A stretch of DNA of 64,000 bases from Methylophilaceae bacterium (GCA_947379975.1 CANCPF010000007.1:1-64000); one strand, 5' to 3'. Positions 46,267 through 55,159 are shown, counted from the stretch's first letter. Notes: generated from the letters alone by a model not told the origin. Numbers and translations are program-made.

Positions 46267-47304
46267 ATGAAAGGCAATATCATCAATTTACCAAACAAGC
46301 AGCCGCTCTTATTTCTGCTAATTGCCGCTAGTATTTGGCTGGCGCTTTATCAGGTTCTAATTCCGCTATCAGAATTAATCGTTCAGAATCTACCAGTCGA
46401 GCGTGACAGTCGTCTTGGTAGTGCCCTGCAATTCTTCTTTTACGATACGCCAAAAGTATTGATGCTATTGACCGCAGTTGTGATGGTTATGGGCATGGTG
46501 AACTCTTATTTCACTCCAGAACGCACTCGTGCCTTACTGGCTGGCAGAACTGAAGGTGTTGCTAACTGCATGGCAGCCAGTTTAGGGATTGTTACACCAT
46601 TCTGCTCTTGCTCCGCTGTGCCACTGTTTATTGGGTTCGTACAGGCTGGCGTTCCTCTTGGCGTTACCTTTTCTTTTCTTATTTCAGCGCCTATGGTGAA
46701 CGAAGTCGCGCTAACTTTGCTATTTGCAATGTTCGGATGGAAAGTGGCAGGACTATACCTAGCGATGGGCTTATCTATTGCCATTATCTCAGGCTGGGTC
46801 ATTGGTCGTTTAAATATGGAAGAACATCTTGAAGATTGGGTGCGTAACATGCCGAAGGTGAGTGCTGAGGCTAATACGACTGACCTCACGCTTGCAGATC
46901 GAGTTCAAGCAGGATTTGCTTCTGTACGTGAAATTGTAGGCAAGGTATGGCCTTACATCTTCGCTGGTATTGCCATTGGTGCAGGTATTCACGGTTATGT
47001 GCCAGAAGACTTTATGGCAAGTTTTATGGGTAAAGATGTCTGGTGGGCAGTGCCTGTATCTGTTCTCATCGGTGTGCCAATGTATACCAATGCCGCAGGT
47101 ATTATTCCAATTGTAGAAGCGTTGCTCGCCAAGGGTGCTGCATTAGGCACAGTGCTGGCGTTCATGATGAGTGTAATCGCACTTTCTTTGCCTGAAATGG
47201 TGATTTTACGCAAAGTGTTAAAACCTAGATTGATAGGGACTTTCATAGGCGTAGTTTCACTTGGAATTATTCTAGTAGGTTATGTATTTAACGCAGTCTT
47301 ATAA
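46267..47304 (+). CDS. arsP: ArsP-like permease (DUF318/UPF0718)
   Basis: A 345-residue polytopic membrane protein with about eight helices. The family motif TPFCSCSAVPLFIGF carries two Cys, and SFLISAPMVNEVAL follows. DUF318 permeases next to ars genes export trivalent organoarsenicals (ArsP). That fits the neighbouring arsI remnant. The substrate call is inference from family and context. It starts about 130 bp after arsC and is followed by a small CxxC protein. Confidence 0.82.
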   Translation: MKGNIINLPNKQPLLFLLIAASIWLALYQVLIPLSELIVQNLPVERDSRLGSALQFFFYDTPKVLMLLTAVVMVMGMVNSYFTPERTRALLAGRTEGVANCMAASLGIVTPFCSCSAVPLFIGFVQAGVPLGVTFSFLISAPMVNEVALTLLFAMFGWKVAGLYLAMGLSIAIISGWVIGRLNMEEHLEDWVRNMPKVSAEANTTDLTLADRVQAGFASVREIVGKVWPYIFAGIAIGAGIHGYVPEDFMASFMGKDVWWAVPVSVLIGVPMYTNAAGIIPIVEALLAKGAALGTVLAFMMSVIALSLPEMVILRKVLKPRLIGTFIGVVSLGIILVGYVFNAVL

Positions 47305-47314
47305 GGATTAAACC

Positions 47315-47545
47315 ATGAAAGATATAAAAGTGTTGGGCACAGGATGTGCGAATTGCAAGGCAACCGTAAAGCTTGTAGAAGAAGTTGCTGCAGCCAAAGG
47401 TGCTGACATTACGTTGGAAAAAGTTGAGGATATTCAAAAAATAATGTCCTATAACATTATGTCGACTCCCGCCGTGGTGATTGATGGGCAAGTCGTTCAC
47501 GCTGGCGGCATACCAGCTAGAAGTAAAGTTGAAGGTTGGTTTTAA
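47315..47545 (+). CDS. Small thioredoxin-like CxxC protein (MTH895/TM0996 family)
   Basis: A 76-residue thioredoxin-fold protein with the redox motif Cys11-Ala-Asn-Cys14 and cis-Pro in STPAVVIDG. It belongs to the 'redox-active disulfide protein 2' group that often follows DUF318 permease genes. It begins 10 bp after arsP and is likely co-transcribed, possibly supplying reducing power or metal-thiol handling. Confidence 0.85.
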   Translation: MKDIKVLGTGCANCKATVKLVEEVAAAKGADITLEKVEDIQKIMSYNIMSTPAVVIDGQVVHAGGIPARSKVEGWF

Positions 47546-47558
47546 TTAAGTCTGTTTT

Positions 47559-47624
47559 ATGAGTGATCATCACAGTCACGAGCATGCCCCCAAAGACTTC
47601 AATCAAGCATTTGTAAGGGTCTAG
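47559..47624 (+). pseudogene. Truncated CDF (CzcD-like) cation exporter, N-terminal remnant
   Basis: Codes for 21 residues, MSDHHSHEHAPKDFNQAF and then a few foreign residues to a TAG. The His-rich start and FNQAF are the opening of cation diffusion facilitator exporters. Homology ends at about 47612, where insertion-sequence DNA begins. The rest of the gene is absent from the window. Confidence 0.7.
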
Positions 47625-47837
47625 TTTAACGCAACACTTTCTTAGAGGTTATAATCAACTTTAAGAGGTGTAAAAATGAGTAAAGTTAGAAATCAATTCA
47701 CAACAGAATTTAAGCAAGAATGTGTCAATTTAGTCGTTAATCAAGGCTATGGTATTGCACAAGCAACCAGTGCTATGCAGGTTGCTTTATCCTCCATGCA
47801 GCGTTGGGCTGGGCAATATAAACAAGAAATTAAATGA
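47612..47837 (+). mobile_element. IS3-family fragment with orfA remnant
   Basis: ATG at 47676 to TGA at 47837 encodes 53 residues. They open MSKVRNQFTTEFKQECVNLV and continue with helix-turn-helix segment SSMQRWAGQYKQE, the N-terminus of IS3-type OrfA transposases. OrfA is cut short, OrfB is missing, and unrelated recombinase sequence follows at once. The likely left end begins with TGTAAGGG at 47612 at the CDF junction. Confidence 0.75.
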
Positions 47838-47841
47838 AGGT

Positions 47842-48027
47842 GTGGTGAACTCACACATTACGCGAACCATCTATCGTGCATTTTTAGCACCGGATATTGT
47901 GCAGGCCATACTTAATGGATCACAGCCAATACATCTAACTTCTGATTTTATTAAACGTCACTCACCACTGCCAATTGATTGGGATGAACAGCGTAAATTA
48001 TTACGGTTTACACCAACAACATACTAA
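47842..48027 (+). pseudogene. Serine recombinase, C-terminal remnant
   Basis: Codes for about 60 residues, VNSHITRTIYRAFLAPDIVQ, then AILNGSQPIHLTSDF and LPIDWDEQRKLLRF. This matches the C-terminus of large serine recombinases, in which 'AFLAPDIVEAIL.G.QP' and 'LPLDW..QR' are conserved. The catalytic and zinc domains are missing. The remnant marks the right border of the arsenic block. Confidence 0.75.
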
Positions 48028-48557
48028 ATATTGATGTTTTGTTGATGCTAAACCTCACCCATCCCAACTAGCCAGACCTACCACTCAAAAAGCCATCTGA
48101 GAATCGCCTTAGAAATTTGAAGTAAAGCAGGCTTAAACCTACCACAGAGATTTTTAAATGCAAAAAACCCCGCGACTGGCGGGGCTTATGATTAAATTAC
48201 TGATTAAAATCAATAACTTGGGACTCGGTGGCGGTGGAGTGAGTCTATGGCCAGGTTGTCTTTCCCTGCTAACAGGGAAATTTACAGGGTATTTCAATAA
48301 AATAGAGTCATAAATTCAACAAAACACTCTGCCCTGCCTAGTAATACTTCATCTTTGTTAAAAATGGTATTTTTTGGAACAGGGAAAAACAGGGATTCTA
48401 GATAAATCTTGATTATGTCGGCGACTACTTTTTGACTAGTTAATTCAGTAGTTATGATGCTAGTAGCGCTCCAAAACAGAACTTCAAACTTTAGTAAATA
48501 AGTCTAAAATTAATTGAGTGTTGAAGGGAGACTTCAATTGCATCCAAGTTCAGTTAG
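48028..48557. other. Intergenic region between recombinase remnant and quinone oxidoreductase
   Basis: 530 bp without an intact gene. It includes the minus-strand terminator at 48162-48184. The open stretch 48238-48313 (VSLWPGCLSLLTGKFTGYF...) resembles the short tails seen after recombinase genes. The element ACAGGGAAA occurs twice, near 48270 and 48378. Confidence 0.4.
48162..48184 (-). terminator. Terminator on the minus strand
   Basis: Stem CCCCGC (48168-48173) with GCGGGG (48179-48184) is followed on the minus strand by TTTTTT. It is placed to end transcription coming from the quinone oxidoreductase gene 370 bp away. Confidence 0.75.
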
Positions 48558-49529
48558 TTAAACAGTCAGAATAGTTGACCCAGTGGTTAATCGCGCTTCC
48601 ATATCACTATGCGCCTTGGCAGCATCCTTTAATGTGTAAGTCTGATTGATGTTGATTTTTACTTTGCAAGTTCGCACCACATCAAAAAGATCAGAAGAGT
48701 TTTCTAGCAACTGAGATCTGGTTGAAACAAACGTAGCAAGCGTTGGTCTGGTGACTAGTAAAGATCCTTTTTGCGCCAATACTGCTAGATCGAGTGGCGG
48801 CACAGCTCCAGATGATGCCCCAAATAGAACCATAAGGCCGCGGGGCTGCAAGCAATCAAGAGATTTCATAAAATTTTCTTTACCTACTGAATCATAAACT
48901 ACGGGCAACTTCTTCCCATCTGTAATTTCCAACACTCTCTTCTGAAAATTCTCCCTGGTATAAATGATAGGATGATGACAACCGTTGGCTTTAGCCAAGT
49001 GCGCCTTCTCCTCGCTTGATACAGTGCCAATTACAGTTGCTCCTAATGCTGCCGCCCACTGACAGAGAATTAGGCCAACTCCTCCTGCAGTTGCATGGAT
49101 TAAAATTGTGTCATTTGGTCCAACTTTATATATATCACGAATTAAATAACGTGCAGTCATGCCTTGCAACATCATTGCTGCTGCGGTTTGAGTGGAAACT
49201 TCATCAGGCAACTTAACTACTTGATCTGCCAAAATTAGTCTTGTTTCCGCATATGCCCCCAAAACCATTGCATACGCAACTCTATCACCCGACTTCAAAT
49301 TAGCTACACCATCTCCAACCATATCTACGATGCCTGCTGCCTCCATGCCAGGCACAAAAGGCATTTGGGTCGGGTAAAGACCTTTACGATAGTAGATATC
49401 AATAAAATTTAAGCCAATAGCATTCTGTTTTAATCTAACCTGACCAAAGCCTGGAGCACCTACATCGGCACTCTCCCATTTCATTACTTCAGGTCCACCT
49501 GGATTATGTATATGAATAGAATAGGACAT
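48558..49529 (-). CDS. qor: Quinone oxidoreductase (zinc-independent MDR family)
   Basis: A 323-residue NADPH:quinone reductase of the zeta-crystallin type. There is a GroES-like N-domain with FIDIYYRKGLYP and FVPGMEAAGIV, and a Rossmann domain with HATAGGVGLILCQWA binding NADPH. The Cys zinc ligands of alcohol dehydrogenases are absent, as expected. It probably reduces quinones or enones. It stands between the arsenic block and the aromatic operon. Confidence 0.9.
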   Translation of the reverse strand: MSYSIHIHNPGGPEVMKWESADVGAPGFGQVRLKQNAIGLNFIDIYYRKGLYPTQMPFVPGMEAAGIVDMVGDGVANLKSGDRVAYAMVLGAYAETRLILADQVVKLPDEVSTQTAAAMMLQGMTARYLIRDIYKVGPNDTILIHATAGGVGLILCQWAAALGATVIGTVSSEEKAHLAKANGCHHPIIYTRENFQKRVLEITDGKKLPVVYDSVGKENFMKSLDCLQPRGLMVLFGASSGAVPPLDLAVLAQKGSLLVTRPTLATFVSTRSQLLENSSDLFDVVRTCKVKININQTYTLKDAAKAHSDMEARLTTGSTILTV

Positions 49530-49917
49530 TAGTACTTTCTTATTTGAATGGCATGAATAGAAAGATAAATTTCACGTAAAAAAAACAAATCAACACAAAT
49601 ATCAAAGGCATCATTGATGAAGCGCTCTGCATTAAATCATCTCATTATTATAGAGTAGTTACCTTTAAGTTTACGTCAGTTAATTTGGCAAGGACATTGA
49701 ATCTAAAATACTTGGCGACACAATATTATGAAAATTAACCTTTCGATAAAAGAGATCTTTTCTAAACGTCCTTTCTCCTACCATCTTAGGTAGATCTAGG
49801 TGTGTCGCATCTCCAGCGGTTTTACGCTAAAAATCTATGAGGCGGGTCAATTACAATTTTAAAGATTTCTTCCAACACACCATAAAAACTTCATGTAGCA
49901 AGGGGGAGAAGGTTTCA

Positions 49918-50001
49918 ATGGCAAGATTAAATATGAACATTAAGTGTAATGATCAGCAAAAAAATTCACACAAGGCTGACCACATAAGCTCATCAAACTA
50001 A
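49918..50001 (+). CDS. Possible short peptide with strong ribosome-binding site (27 aa)
   Basis: ATG to TAA frame beginning MARLNMNIKCNDQQKN. It is preceded by the purine-rich GGGGGAGAAGG at 49902-49912, ten bases before the start codon region. No family is recognised, and it may be a fragment of a lost gene. Confidence 0.3.
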   Translation: MARLNMNIKCNDQQKNSHKADHISSSN

Positions 50002-50024
50002 GTAATAAGTAGCCGCTAGGCTAG

Positions 50025-50066
50025 CGAAAGCGAAAGCAAAAGCAAAAGCAAAAGCAAAAGCAAAAG
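50025..50066. repeat. Hexanucleotide tandem repeat
   Basis: Seven tandem units: two CGAAAG, then five CAAAAG. The tract ends 2 bp before the stop codon of the ring-cleavage hydrolase gene, on the downstream side. Confidence 0.9.
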
Positions 50067-50068
50067 AA

Positions 50069-50899
50069 TTAATTTTGTGCTTCAGTAAAAAAATCGCTAA
50101 TTAGCTTGTTAAAGCGTGCGGCATGTTCGATTTGCGTCCAGTGTCCGCATTGCCCAAATACGTGAATTTGCGCTTTTTGAATCATACTAAAAAGCTCGTA
50201 GGAGCTTGCAAGTGGAATTACTTTATCCTCACGCCCATGCACTATCATGGTGGTGTGTGATAGCGCTTTGATTGCAACTTTATCACTTGCAAGGCTATCC
50301 ACACCATTTTGACGTGGTGCAGGAAACATTTGTGCAAACGCTTCTTGAATGCCAGGTCGAACACTCGCTTCGTAGCGCATGCGCGCTAAATCATCTGTGA
50401 CACGGCTACGGTCAAAAGCAAATAAATCTAGCAGGCCGCGCATATTCTCGATTGAAGGCGTATAACCCCAAACGCGGTCTAAGCCTTCGGTAAGGGTAAA
50501 TGGCAAGCCTGCGCTACCCATTAATACTAATCGCTCAACACGCTCTGGCGCTCGAATCGCCATTGCCAGTGCAAGACCGCCACCAAATGAGTTACCAACA
50601 ACATGCGCTTTTTGTATGCCAAGCGCATCCATAAAACCAAGAATATGGTTCAGCCATGTTTCCATGTTGTATTGCACATCGACTGGTCGTTCGGTGTAAC
50701 CAAAACCAACAATATCTGGCGCAATCACGCGAAAATTTTCAGCAAGTGCTGGTATCGTTAATCGCCAATTTGCCCAGCCTGTAACCCCTGGCCCAGAACC
50801 ATGGATGAGCAGCACTGGCTCGCCTTGTCCATGCTCGTGATAATTAGTTTGAATGCCGTTAGCAAGAATTGTCTTACCGATTTCTGGATTATTTATCAT
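50069..50899 (-). CDS. dmpD: 2-hydroxymuconic semialdehyde hydrolase
   Basis: A 276-residue alpha/beta hydrolase that cleaves the meta-ring-fission product to 2-oxopent-4-enoate and a carboxylic acid. The triad is Ser104 in GNSFGG, Asp224 in HGREDKVIP and His252 in GHWTQIE. The oxyanion hole region is HGSGPGVTGW. It is the final gene of the meta-cleavage operon, 17 bp after the tautomerase. Confidence 0.93.
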   Translation of the reverse strand: MINNPEIGKTILANGIQTNYHEHGQGEPVLLIHGSGPGVTGWANWRLTIPALAENFRVIAPDIVGFGYTERPVDVQYNMETWLNHILGFMDALGIQKAHVVGNSFGGGLALAMAIRAPERVERLVLMGSAGLPFTLTEGLDRVWGYTPSIENMRGLLDLFAFDRSRVTDDLARMRYEASVRPGIQEAFAQMFPAPRQNGVDSLASDKVAIKALSHTTMIVHGREDKVIPLASSYELFSMIQKAQIHVFGQCGHWTQIEHAARFNKLISDFFTEAQN

Positions 50900-50916
50900 G
50901 GTAATCTTCTAAAAAA

Positions 50917-51108
50917 TTATCGTCCTAAGTCTTTAGCGGGGACACCCGCAATTCCCCAATTGGAACTTGGGACTTCTTGAATCACCACACGCACGCTTGC
51001 GATTGGCGCACCAACCGCTTCACATAAGGCTGCGGTTACCTTTTCAATTACGGCACGTTTTTGGGCTTCTGTTCGGCCTTCGATTAAATAAATTTGTGCA
51101 AATGGCAT
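50917..51108 (-). CDS. dmpI: 4-oxalocrotonate tautomerase
   Basis: 63 residues, opening MPFAQIYLIEG; removal of Met exposes the catalytic Pro1. Arg residues in the EGRTEAQKRAV segment and the later SVRVVIQEV, together with Trp in SSNWGIAG, match the 4-OT active site. It ketonises 2-hydroxymuconate in the oxalocrotonate branch. Confidence 0.93.
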   Translation of the reverse strand: MPFAQIYLIEGRTEAQKRAVIEKVTAALCEAVGAPIASVRVVIQEVPSSNWGIAGVPAKDLGR

Positions 51109-51151
51109 CTTTAGCTTTCTATAATATTAAATAAATTAATTAATTAAATTT

Positions 51152-51739
51152 TTAGAATCCAGCACGTAAACTGTCAATATGTTCGGCAAGAAAGTCTAGG
51201 CGGTCATTACCCCAGAAAACTTCTTTGCCAACTATAAAAGTTGGTACGCCAAACGCGCCATCTGTTTTTGCACTTTCTTCAAACTCTTGAAGCTTAGCTA
51301 TACCAATTTCATCTGTCAGCGCCTGCTGCAATTGATCCGAATCTATGCCTGCGCGCTTGGCTGCACGCATCAAAGATTCAATCAAACCAATATTCTGACC
51401 AAACTCCCATTCCTCGCGCATCACCTCGAAAATGTACTCTGGCAAACGTCCAACTCTCTCAGCGAGAAGTGAGCCTAAGGCAGCGTTTGTTGGTTCTGTC
51501 TCAGTTGGCGGTGGCACAAAAGGAATATCTAAGCGCCGGCACCAACGCGCAACATCTTGCCGCACAATTGGCAATTTATAAACCACACGATCTGGAGGTG
51601 ACCGCCCATTCCATCCGCCTAACGGACGCCAAATGATGTTAATGTCGGGGGCAAGAATTACATCAAACATTCGCTTGGAAGCCAAGTAGCAGTAGGGACT
51701 ACGAAAATTGAAATAGACTTTTATGTCAATTTTATTCAT
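51152..51739 (-). CDS. nahD: 2-hydroxychromene-2-carboxylate isomerase
   Basis: A 195-residue DsbA/kappa-GST-fold isomerase that uses glutathione to convert 2-hydroxychromene-2-carboxylate to trans-o-hydroxybenzylidenepyruvate in naphthalene breakdown. Family segments are VYFNFRSPYCYLASKRM with the active Ser in RSPYCYLA, and GAFGVPTFIVGKEVFWGNDR. It is a bicyclic-aromatic step not needed for simple phenols, so its presence inside this operon indicates a polycyclic substrate. The GST gene lies 3 bp upstream. Confidence 0.88.
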   Translation of the reverse strand: MNKIDIKVYFNFRSPYCYLASKRMFDVILAPDINIIWRPLGGWNGRSPPDRVVYKLPIVRQDVARWCRRLDIPFVPPPTETEPTNAALGSLLAERVGRLPEYIFEVMREEWEFGQNIGLIESLMRAAKRAGIDSDQLQQALTDEIGIAKLQEFEESAKTDGAFGVPTFIVGKEVFWGNDRLDFLAEHIDSLRAGF

Positions 51740-51742
51740 ATT

Positions 51743-52342
51743 CTAAATTCCAGTAATTGAAGGCTTGGTTGCACCATAAGAGGGTCGCTTGTGCATCCGC
51801 TCTAGCCAATCTGCCAACTTTGGATGACGAGTGCTATCAAGGGCCAGTCCATAGGCTTTAGCCAAACTGAGCCTAGGGATGAGTGCACAATCTGCAACGC
51901 TAAAATTATCGCCAGCCATGTAAGAACCTTGTCCGTATGTAGCTTCCAGCCAATCTAGTGTTCCTCCCCATTGCTGACTACCTTGTTCGATACATTGCTG
52001 ATCTTGCTCAGCAATTGGTTTGTTTCGCCTCTCAGCAATAACCTTTCGCAAACCCAATCCAGCAATTCTGTCTGAATATAGGTGCAACAAGCGAATCCGT
52101 GCACGTGCAACAGGATCTTCCCCCATCAACTTCGCCTGAGGAGATAAATCAGCGAGATACTCTGCAATAACTGAAGAATCCCAAATCGCCAATACTCCAT
52201 CTAACAAGACAGGCACTGTTGCTTGAGGGGAATACAGCGCCACGTCTTTCTGTGACTCAAGACTACACTCCATATTCGCCTCAGCAAGCAGCAACCGAAT
52301 CTTCCAGCAAAATGGGCAATCGTGACGATTTAAAAGAATCAT
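51743..52342 (-). CDS. Glutathione S-transferase
   Basis: A 199-residue GST with a CPFC motif near the N-terminus (NRHDCPFCWKIRLLL), TVPVLLDG with cis-Pro, and a helical domain with SVADCALIPRLSLA. GST genes recur in aromatic-degradation operons (for example bphK and phn-type clusters). Here it adjoins the isomerase gene (3 bp) and may detoxify electrophilic intermediates; the substrate is inferred only. It lies 15 bp downstream of the decarboxylase gene. Confidence 0.85.
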   Translation of the reverse strand: MILLNRHDCPFCWKIRLLLAEANMECSLESQKDVALYSPQATVPVLLDGVLAIWDSSVIAEYLADLSPQAKLMGEDPVARARIRLLHLYSDRIAGLGLRKVIAERRNKPIAEQDQQCIEQGSQQWGGTLDWLEATYGQGSYMAGDNFSVADCALIPRLSLAKAYGLALDSTRHPKLADWLERMHKRPSYGATKPSITGI

Positions 52343-52357
52343 CTATCGTTCTCTGCC

Positions 52358-53146
52358 TCAAACAAAACGCATGCCGACTGAACCCATTCCTTGCACACGC
52401 AAACAAACAGAATCACCTGCTTGCACAGCAACTGCTTCGGTTATACCCCCTGAAAGAATAAGTGATCCCGCTGGAATTTCTTCGCCGCGTTCTGCCAAAT
52501 GGTTCGCTAGCATGGCAATCGCCAAGGCAGGATGGCCAAGCACAGCAGCACCAGCACCAAATGACACTGGCTCGCCATTTTTTTCTAAAACAATGCCAAC
52601 TGTGCGTAAGTCCACGTCGGCTACTGGAGTAGCTCTGCCGCCCACCACAAACCGTGCTGCCGAAGTGTTATCGGCAATCACACTTTTTAAATCAAACTTA
52701 AAGTCACGATACCGTGAATCAATGACTTCAATGCCAGGCATTACAAAATCAATGGCTGCCAATACTGTACCAATATGGCAACCAGGCCCTTTAATCGCAG
52801 TTTTGGTGACGAAGGCGATTTCTGGCTCAACTTTTGGGTGAATAAGTTTTGAAATGTCGCATTCACCTCCTTCTGGCACGGCACCATAATCTGCCATAAA
52901 GCCAAAGACAGGCGTATCAACACCCATTTGTTTCATTTTTGAGAAGGAAGTTAAACCTGCTTTCAAACCAACAATCTTGTGACCAAGCGCAATTTTACGA
53001 CGACGAATTTCATCTTGAATTGCATAGGCATCTTCCCAATCCATGTCAGGATAATCGTCGGTAATTTTGTTGGTATCGCGTGCTTCTAGCTCACAATTTT
53101 CTAAATGTTCCGCCAATTTAACTATGGTTTTTTTATCTAGATTCAT
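52358..53146 (-). CDS. dmpH: 4-oxalocrotonate decarboxylase
   Basis: A 262-residue enzyme of the hydratase/decarboxylase (MhpD-like) fold. Metal-binding residues lie in PKVEPEIAFV and FEVID-like GIEVIDSRYRDFKF. It decarboxylates 4-oxalocrotonate to 2-hydroxypenta-2,4-dienoate and partners with DmpE. It is a paralogue of the gene at 55160. It overlaps dmpG by 4 bp (ATGA). Confidence 0.9.
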   Translation of the reverse strand: MNLDKKTIVKLAEHLENCELEARDTNKITDDYPDMDWEDAYAIQDEIRRRKIALGHKIVGLKAGLTSFSKMKQMGVDTPVFGFMADYGAVPEGGECDISKLIHPKVEPEIAFVTKTAIKGPGCHIGTVLAAIDFVMPGIEVIDSRYRDFKFDLKSVIADNTSAARFVVGGRATPVADVDLRTVGIVLEKNGEPVSFGAGAAVLGHPALAIAMLANHLAERGEEIPAGSLILSGGITEAVAVQAGDSVCLRVQGMGSVGMRFV

Positions 53147-54174
53147 GCTGCTAACCCACGTTCTTTAGCCATTGTCATGGCTGTATCTTCAATCATATCT
53201 TCTTGACCAGCGACCATACCGAGACGACCGAGCTCAACCAATATATCGCGCGCTGGTACGTTGTATTTAATCGCCGCACGTTTGGCGAACAACAGGAATG
53301 TTGAGTACACCCCAGCGTAGCCTAAAGTTAGCGCCTCGCGATCGATGCGCACCATGTGGTCCATCATCGGCAGCACAATATCTTCAGCGACATCCATTAT
53401 TTTATATAAGTCTACGCCTGTCTCAATGCCCATGCGGTTGCAGACGGCAACGAACACTTCTAACGGGGTGTTTCCGGCACCAGCTCCCAAGCCATTGGTA
53501 GAGCCATCAATACGAATTGCGCCAGCCTCAATTGCCGCAAGTGAGTTAGCTACGCCCATCGCCATATTATGATGTCCATGAAAACCAATTTGCGTTTCTG
53601 GCCTTAGTACAGCACGCAAAGCAGCTACGCGATCTGTGACACCATCTGGCAATAAATAACCTGCTGAATCAGTTACATAGACGCATTCAGCGCCATAACC
53701 TTCCATCAATTTAGCTTGCTGAGCCAATTTTTCAGGAGTGTTCAAATGGGCCATCATCAAAAAGCCTACTGTATCCAGCCCCAGTTTGCGCCCAACTGTG
53801 ATGTGCTGCTCCGAGACATCCGCCTCTGTACTGTGTGTTGCCACGCGTACTGTATGCAAGCCACAATCAAACGCGGCACGCAGATGGTCAACCGTGCCAA
53901 TACCTGGTACTAACAAGGCAGAAACTTTAGCGTGTTTAAGGTGTGGAATGACTGCATTCAAATACTCTATGTCCGTATGTAGCGGAAAACCATAATTGAC
54001 TGATGCGCCACCTAAACCATCGCCATGGGTAATTTCTAGCAATGGCATGCCAGCATCATCCAAACCTTTGGCAACGGCGACCATTTGATCTATCGTAATT
54101 TGGTGACGCTTAGGATGCATGCCATCGCGTAGCGTATTGTCATGCAGAATTATTTTTTTACCTTCAAGATTCAT
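53143..54174 (-). CDS. dmpG: 4-hydroxy-2-oxovalerate aldolase
   Basis: A 343-residue HMGL-like aldolase that splits 4-hydroxy-2-oxovalerate into pyruvate and acetaldehyde and channels the aldehyde to DmpF. N-terminal metal/substrate motif DNTLRDGMHPKRHQ, metal-binding GFHGHHNMAMGVANS, and the C-terminal communication helices (MVAGQEDMIED) are present. The ribosome-binding site is AAGGAGAA. dmpF ends 15 bp upstream. Confidence 0.95.
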   Translation of the reverse strand: MNLEGKKIILHDNTLRDGMHPKRHQITIDQMVAVAKGLDDAGMPLLEITHGDGLGGASVNYGFPLHTDIEYLNAVIPHLKHAKVSALLVPGIGTVDHLRAAFDCGLHTVRVATHSTEADVSEQHITVGRKLGLDTVGFLMMAHLNTPEKLAQQAKLMEGYGAECVYVTDSAGYLLPDGVTDRVAALRAVLRPETQIGFHGHHNMAMGVANSLAAIEAGAIRIDGSTNGLGAGAGNTPLEVFVAVCNRMGIETGVDLYKIMDVAEDIVLPMMDHMVRIDREALTLGYAGVYSTFLLFAKRAAIKYNVPARDILVELGRLGMVAGQEDMIEDTAMTMAKERGLAA

Positions 54175-54189
54175 TATTTTCTCCTTTGC

Positions 54190-55101
54190 CTAGGCAGCAA
54201 TTGGCTCAAGTGTGAGTGTGCCGTTTAACAATTCTTCAGCAAACATTTCTGCAGTGCGTGCGGCAGCTGCAGTCATAATATCTAAGTTGCCCGCGTATAT
54301 TGGCAAGTAATCGCCAAGTCCAGTAACTTCCATAAAAACTGACACACGATTACCGTCGAATACAGGACCATTCACCAGCCTATAGCCTGGAACATATTTT
54401 TGCACTTCGGCAATCATTTCTAAAATTGAAGCGGTAATGCGTTTTTGGTCAGGTTCAGTTTCTGTCAGGCAATGCACAGTATCGCGCATCAGTAATGGCG
54501 GTTCGGCAGGATTAAGCACAATAATCGCCTTGCTCTCTTTTGCACCACCCACAATTCTAATGGCGTTCGCCGTGGTGGTCGTAAACTCATCGATATTTTT
54601 ACGGGTGCCTGGTCCAGCTGATTTTGAAGCCGCAGTCGCAATAATTTCTGCATAAACGACAGGCTGAATTTTTGATACAGCGGCCACAATCGGAATTGTC
54701 GCCTGACCACCGCAAGTCACCATATTGACGTTCATTTCGCGTTTACCCAAATGTTCTTTTAGATTAACTGGTGGTACGCAGAATGGGCCAATCGCGGCGG
54801 GCGTTAAATCAATCATCATCACGCCAAGTGCATTTAATTTTCGTGAATTTTCTGCATGAGCATAGGCGCTGGTGGCGTCAAATGCAATCTGCACCCCATC
54901 GGCAATTACGTGTGGCAATAAGCCATCTACACCATCGGAAGTGGTTTTAATACCCATCTCTCTCGCACGTTTTAAGCCGTCAGAATTGGGATCAATACCT
55001 ACCATCCAAACTGGTTCGAGTACTGGACTACGCTGTAATTTAGCGAGCAGATCGGTACCAATATTGCCTGGGCCAATCAGCGCACATTTAATTTTTTTCA
55101 T
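54190..55101 (-). CDS. dmpF: Acetaldehyde dehydrogenase (acylating)
   Basis: A 303-residue NAD-dependent enzyme that converts acetaldehyde plus CoA to acetyl-CoA; it forms a channeling complex with DmpG. The NAD motif is IGPGNIGTDLLAKL, the catalytic Cys is in VTCGGQATIPIV, and KSAGPGTRKNIDEF follows. A GGGAG ribosome-binding site precedes the ATG. Confidence 0.95.
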   Translation of the reverse strand: MKKIKCALIGPGNIGTDLLAKLQRSPVLEPVWMVGIDPNSDGLKRAREMGIKTTSDGVDGLLPHVIADGVQIAFDATSAYAHAENSRKLNALGVMMIDLTPAAIGPFCVPPVNLKEHLGKREMNVNMVTCGGQATIPIVAAVSKIQPVVYAEIIATAASKSAGPGTRKNIDEFTTTTANAIRIVGGAKESKAIIVLNPAEPPLLMRDTVHCLTETEPDQKRITASILEMIAEVQKYVPGYRLVNGPVFDGNRVSVFMEVTGLGDYLPIYAGNLDIMTAAAARTAEMFAEELLNGTLTLEPIAA

Positions 55102-55159
55102 CAGAAAAACTCCCGTAAACTTTAATATATTTAACTTTAATTTTTAGTGAAACCGACTA

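Larger units (their letters stand above)
49530..50068. other. Intergenic region upstream of qor and downstream of the aromatic operon
   Basis: 540 bp. It contains a possible 27-codon frame with a strong ribosome-binding site (49918-50001), a hexamer repeat (50025-50066) and a weak sigma-54-like site (49686-49701). No full gene is seen. Confidence 0.5.

Noticed and set aside
47749..47841. Upstream part of the open frame leading into the recombinase remnant
   Set aside because: It runs out of frame through the IS3 orfA coding sequence; only the part after about 47842 has recombinase homology.
49686..49701. Sigma-54-like promoter (TGGCAA-N5-TTGAA)
   Set aside because: The essential -12 GC is GA here, and no gene of matching direction needs it.
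50025..50066. CRISPR-like repeat
   Set aside because: Units are contiguous with no spacers and no cas genes nearby.
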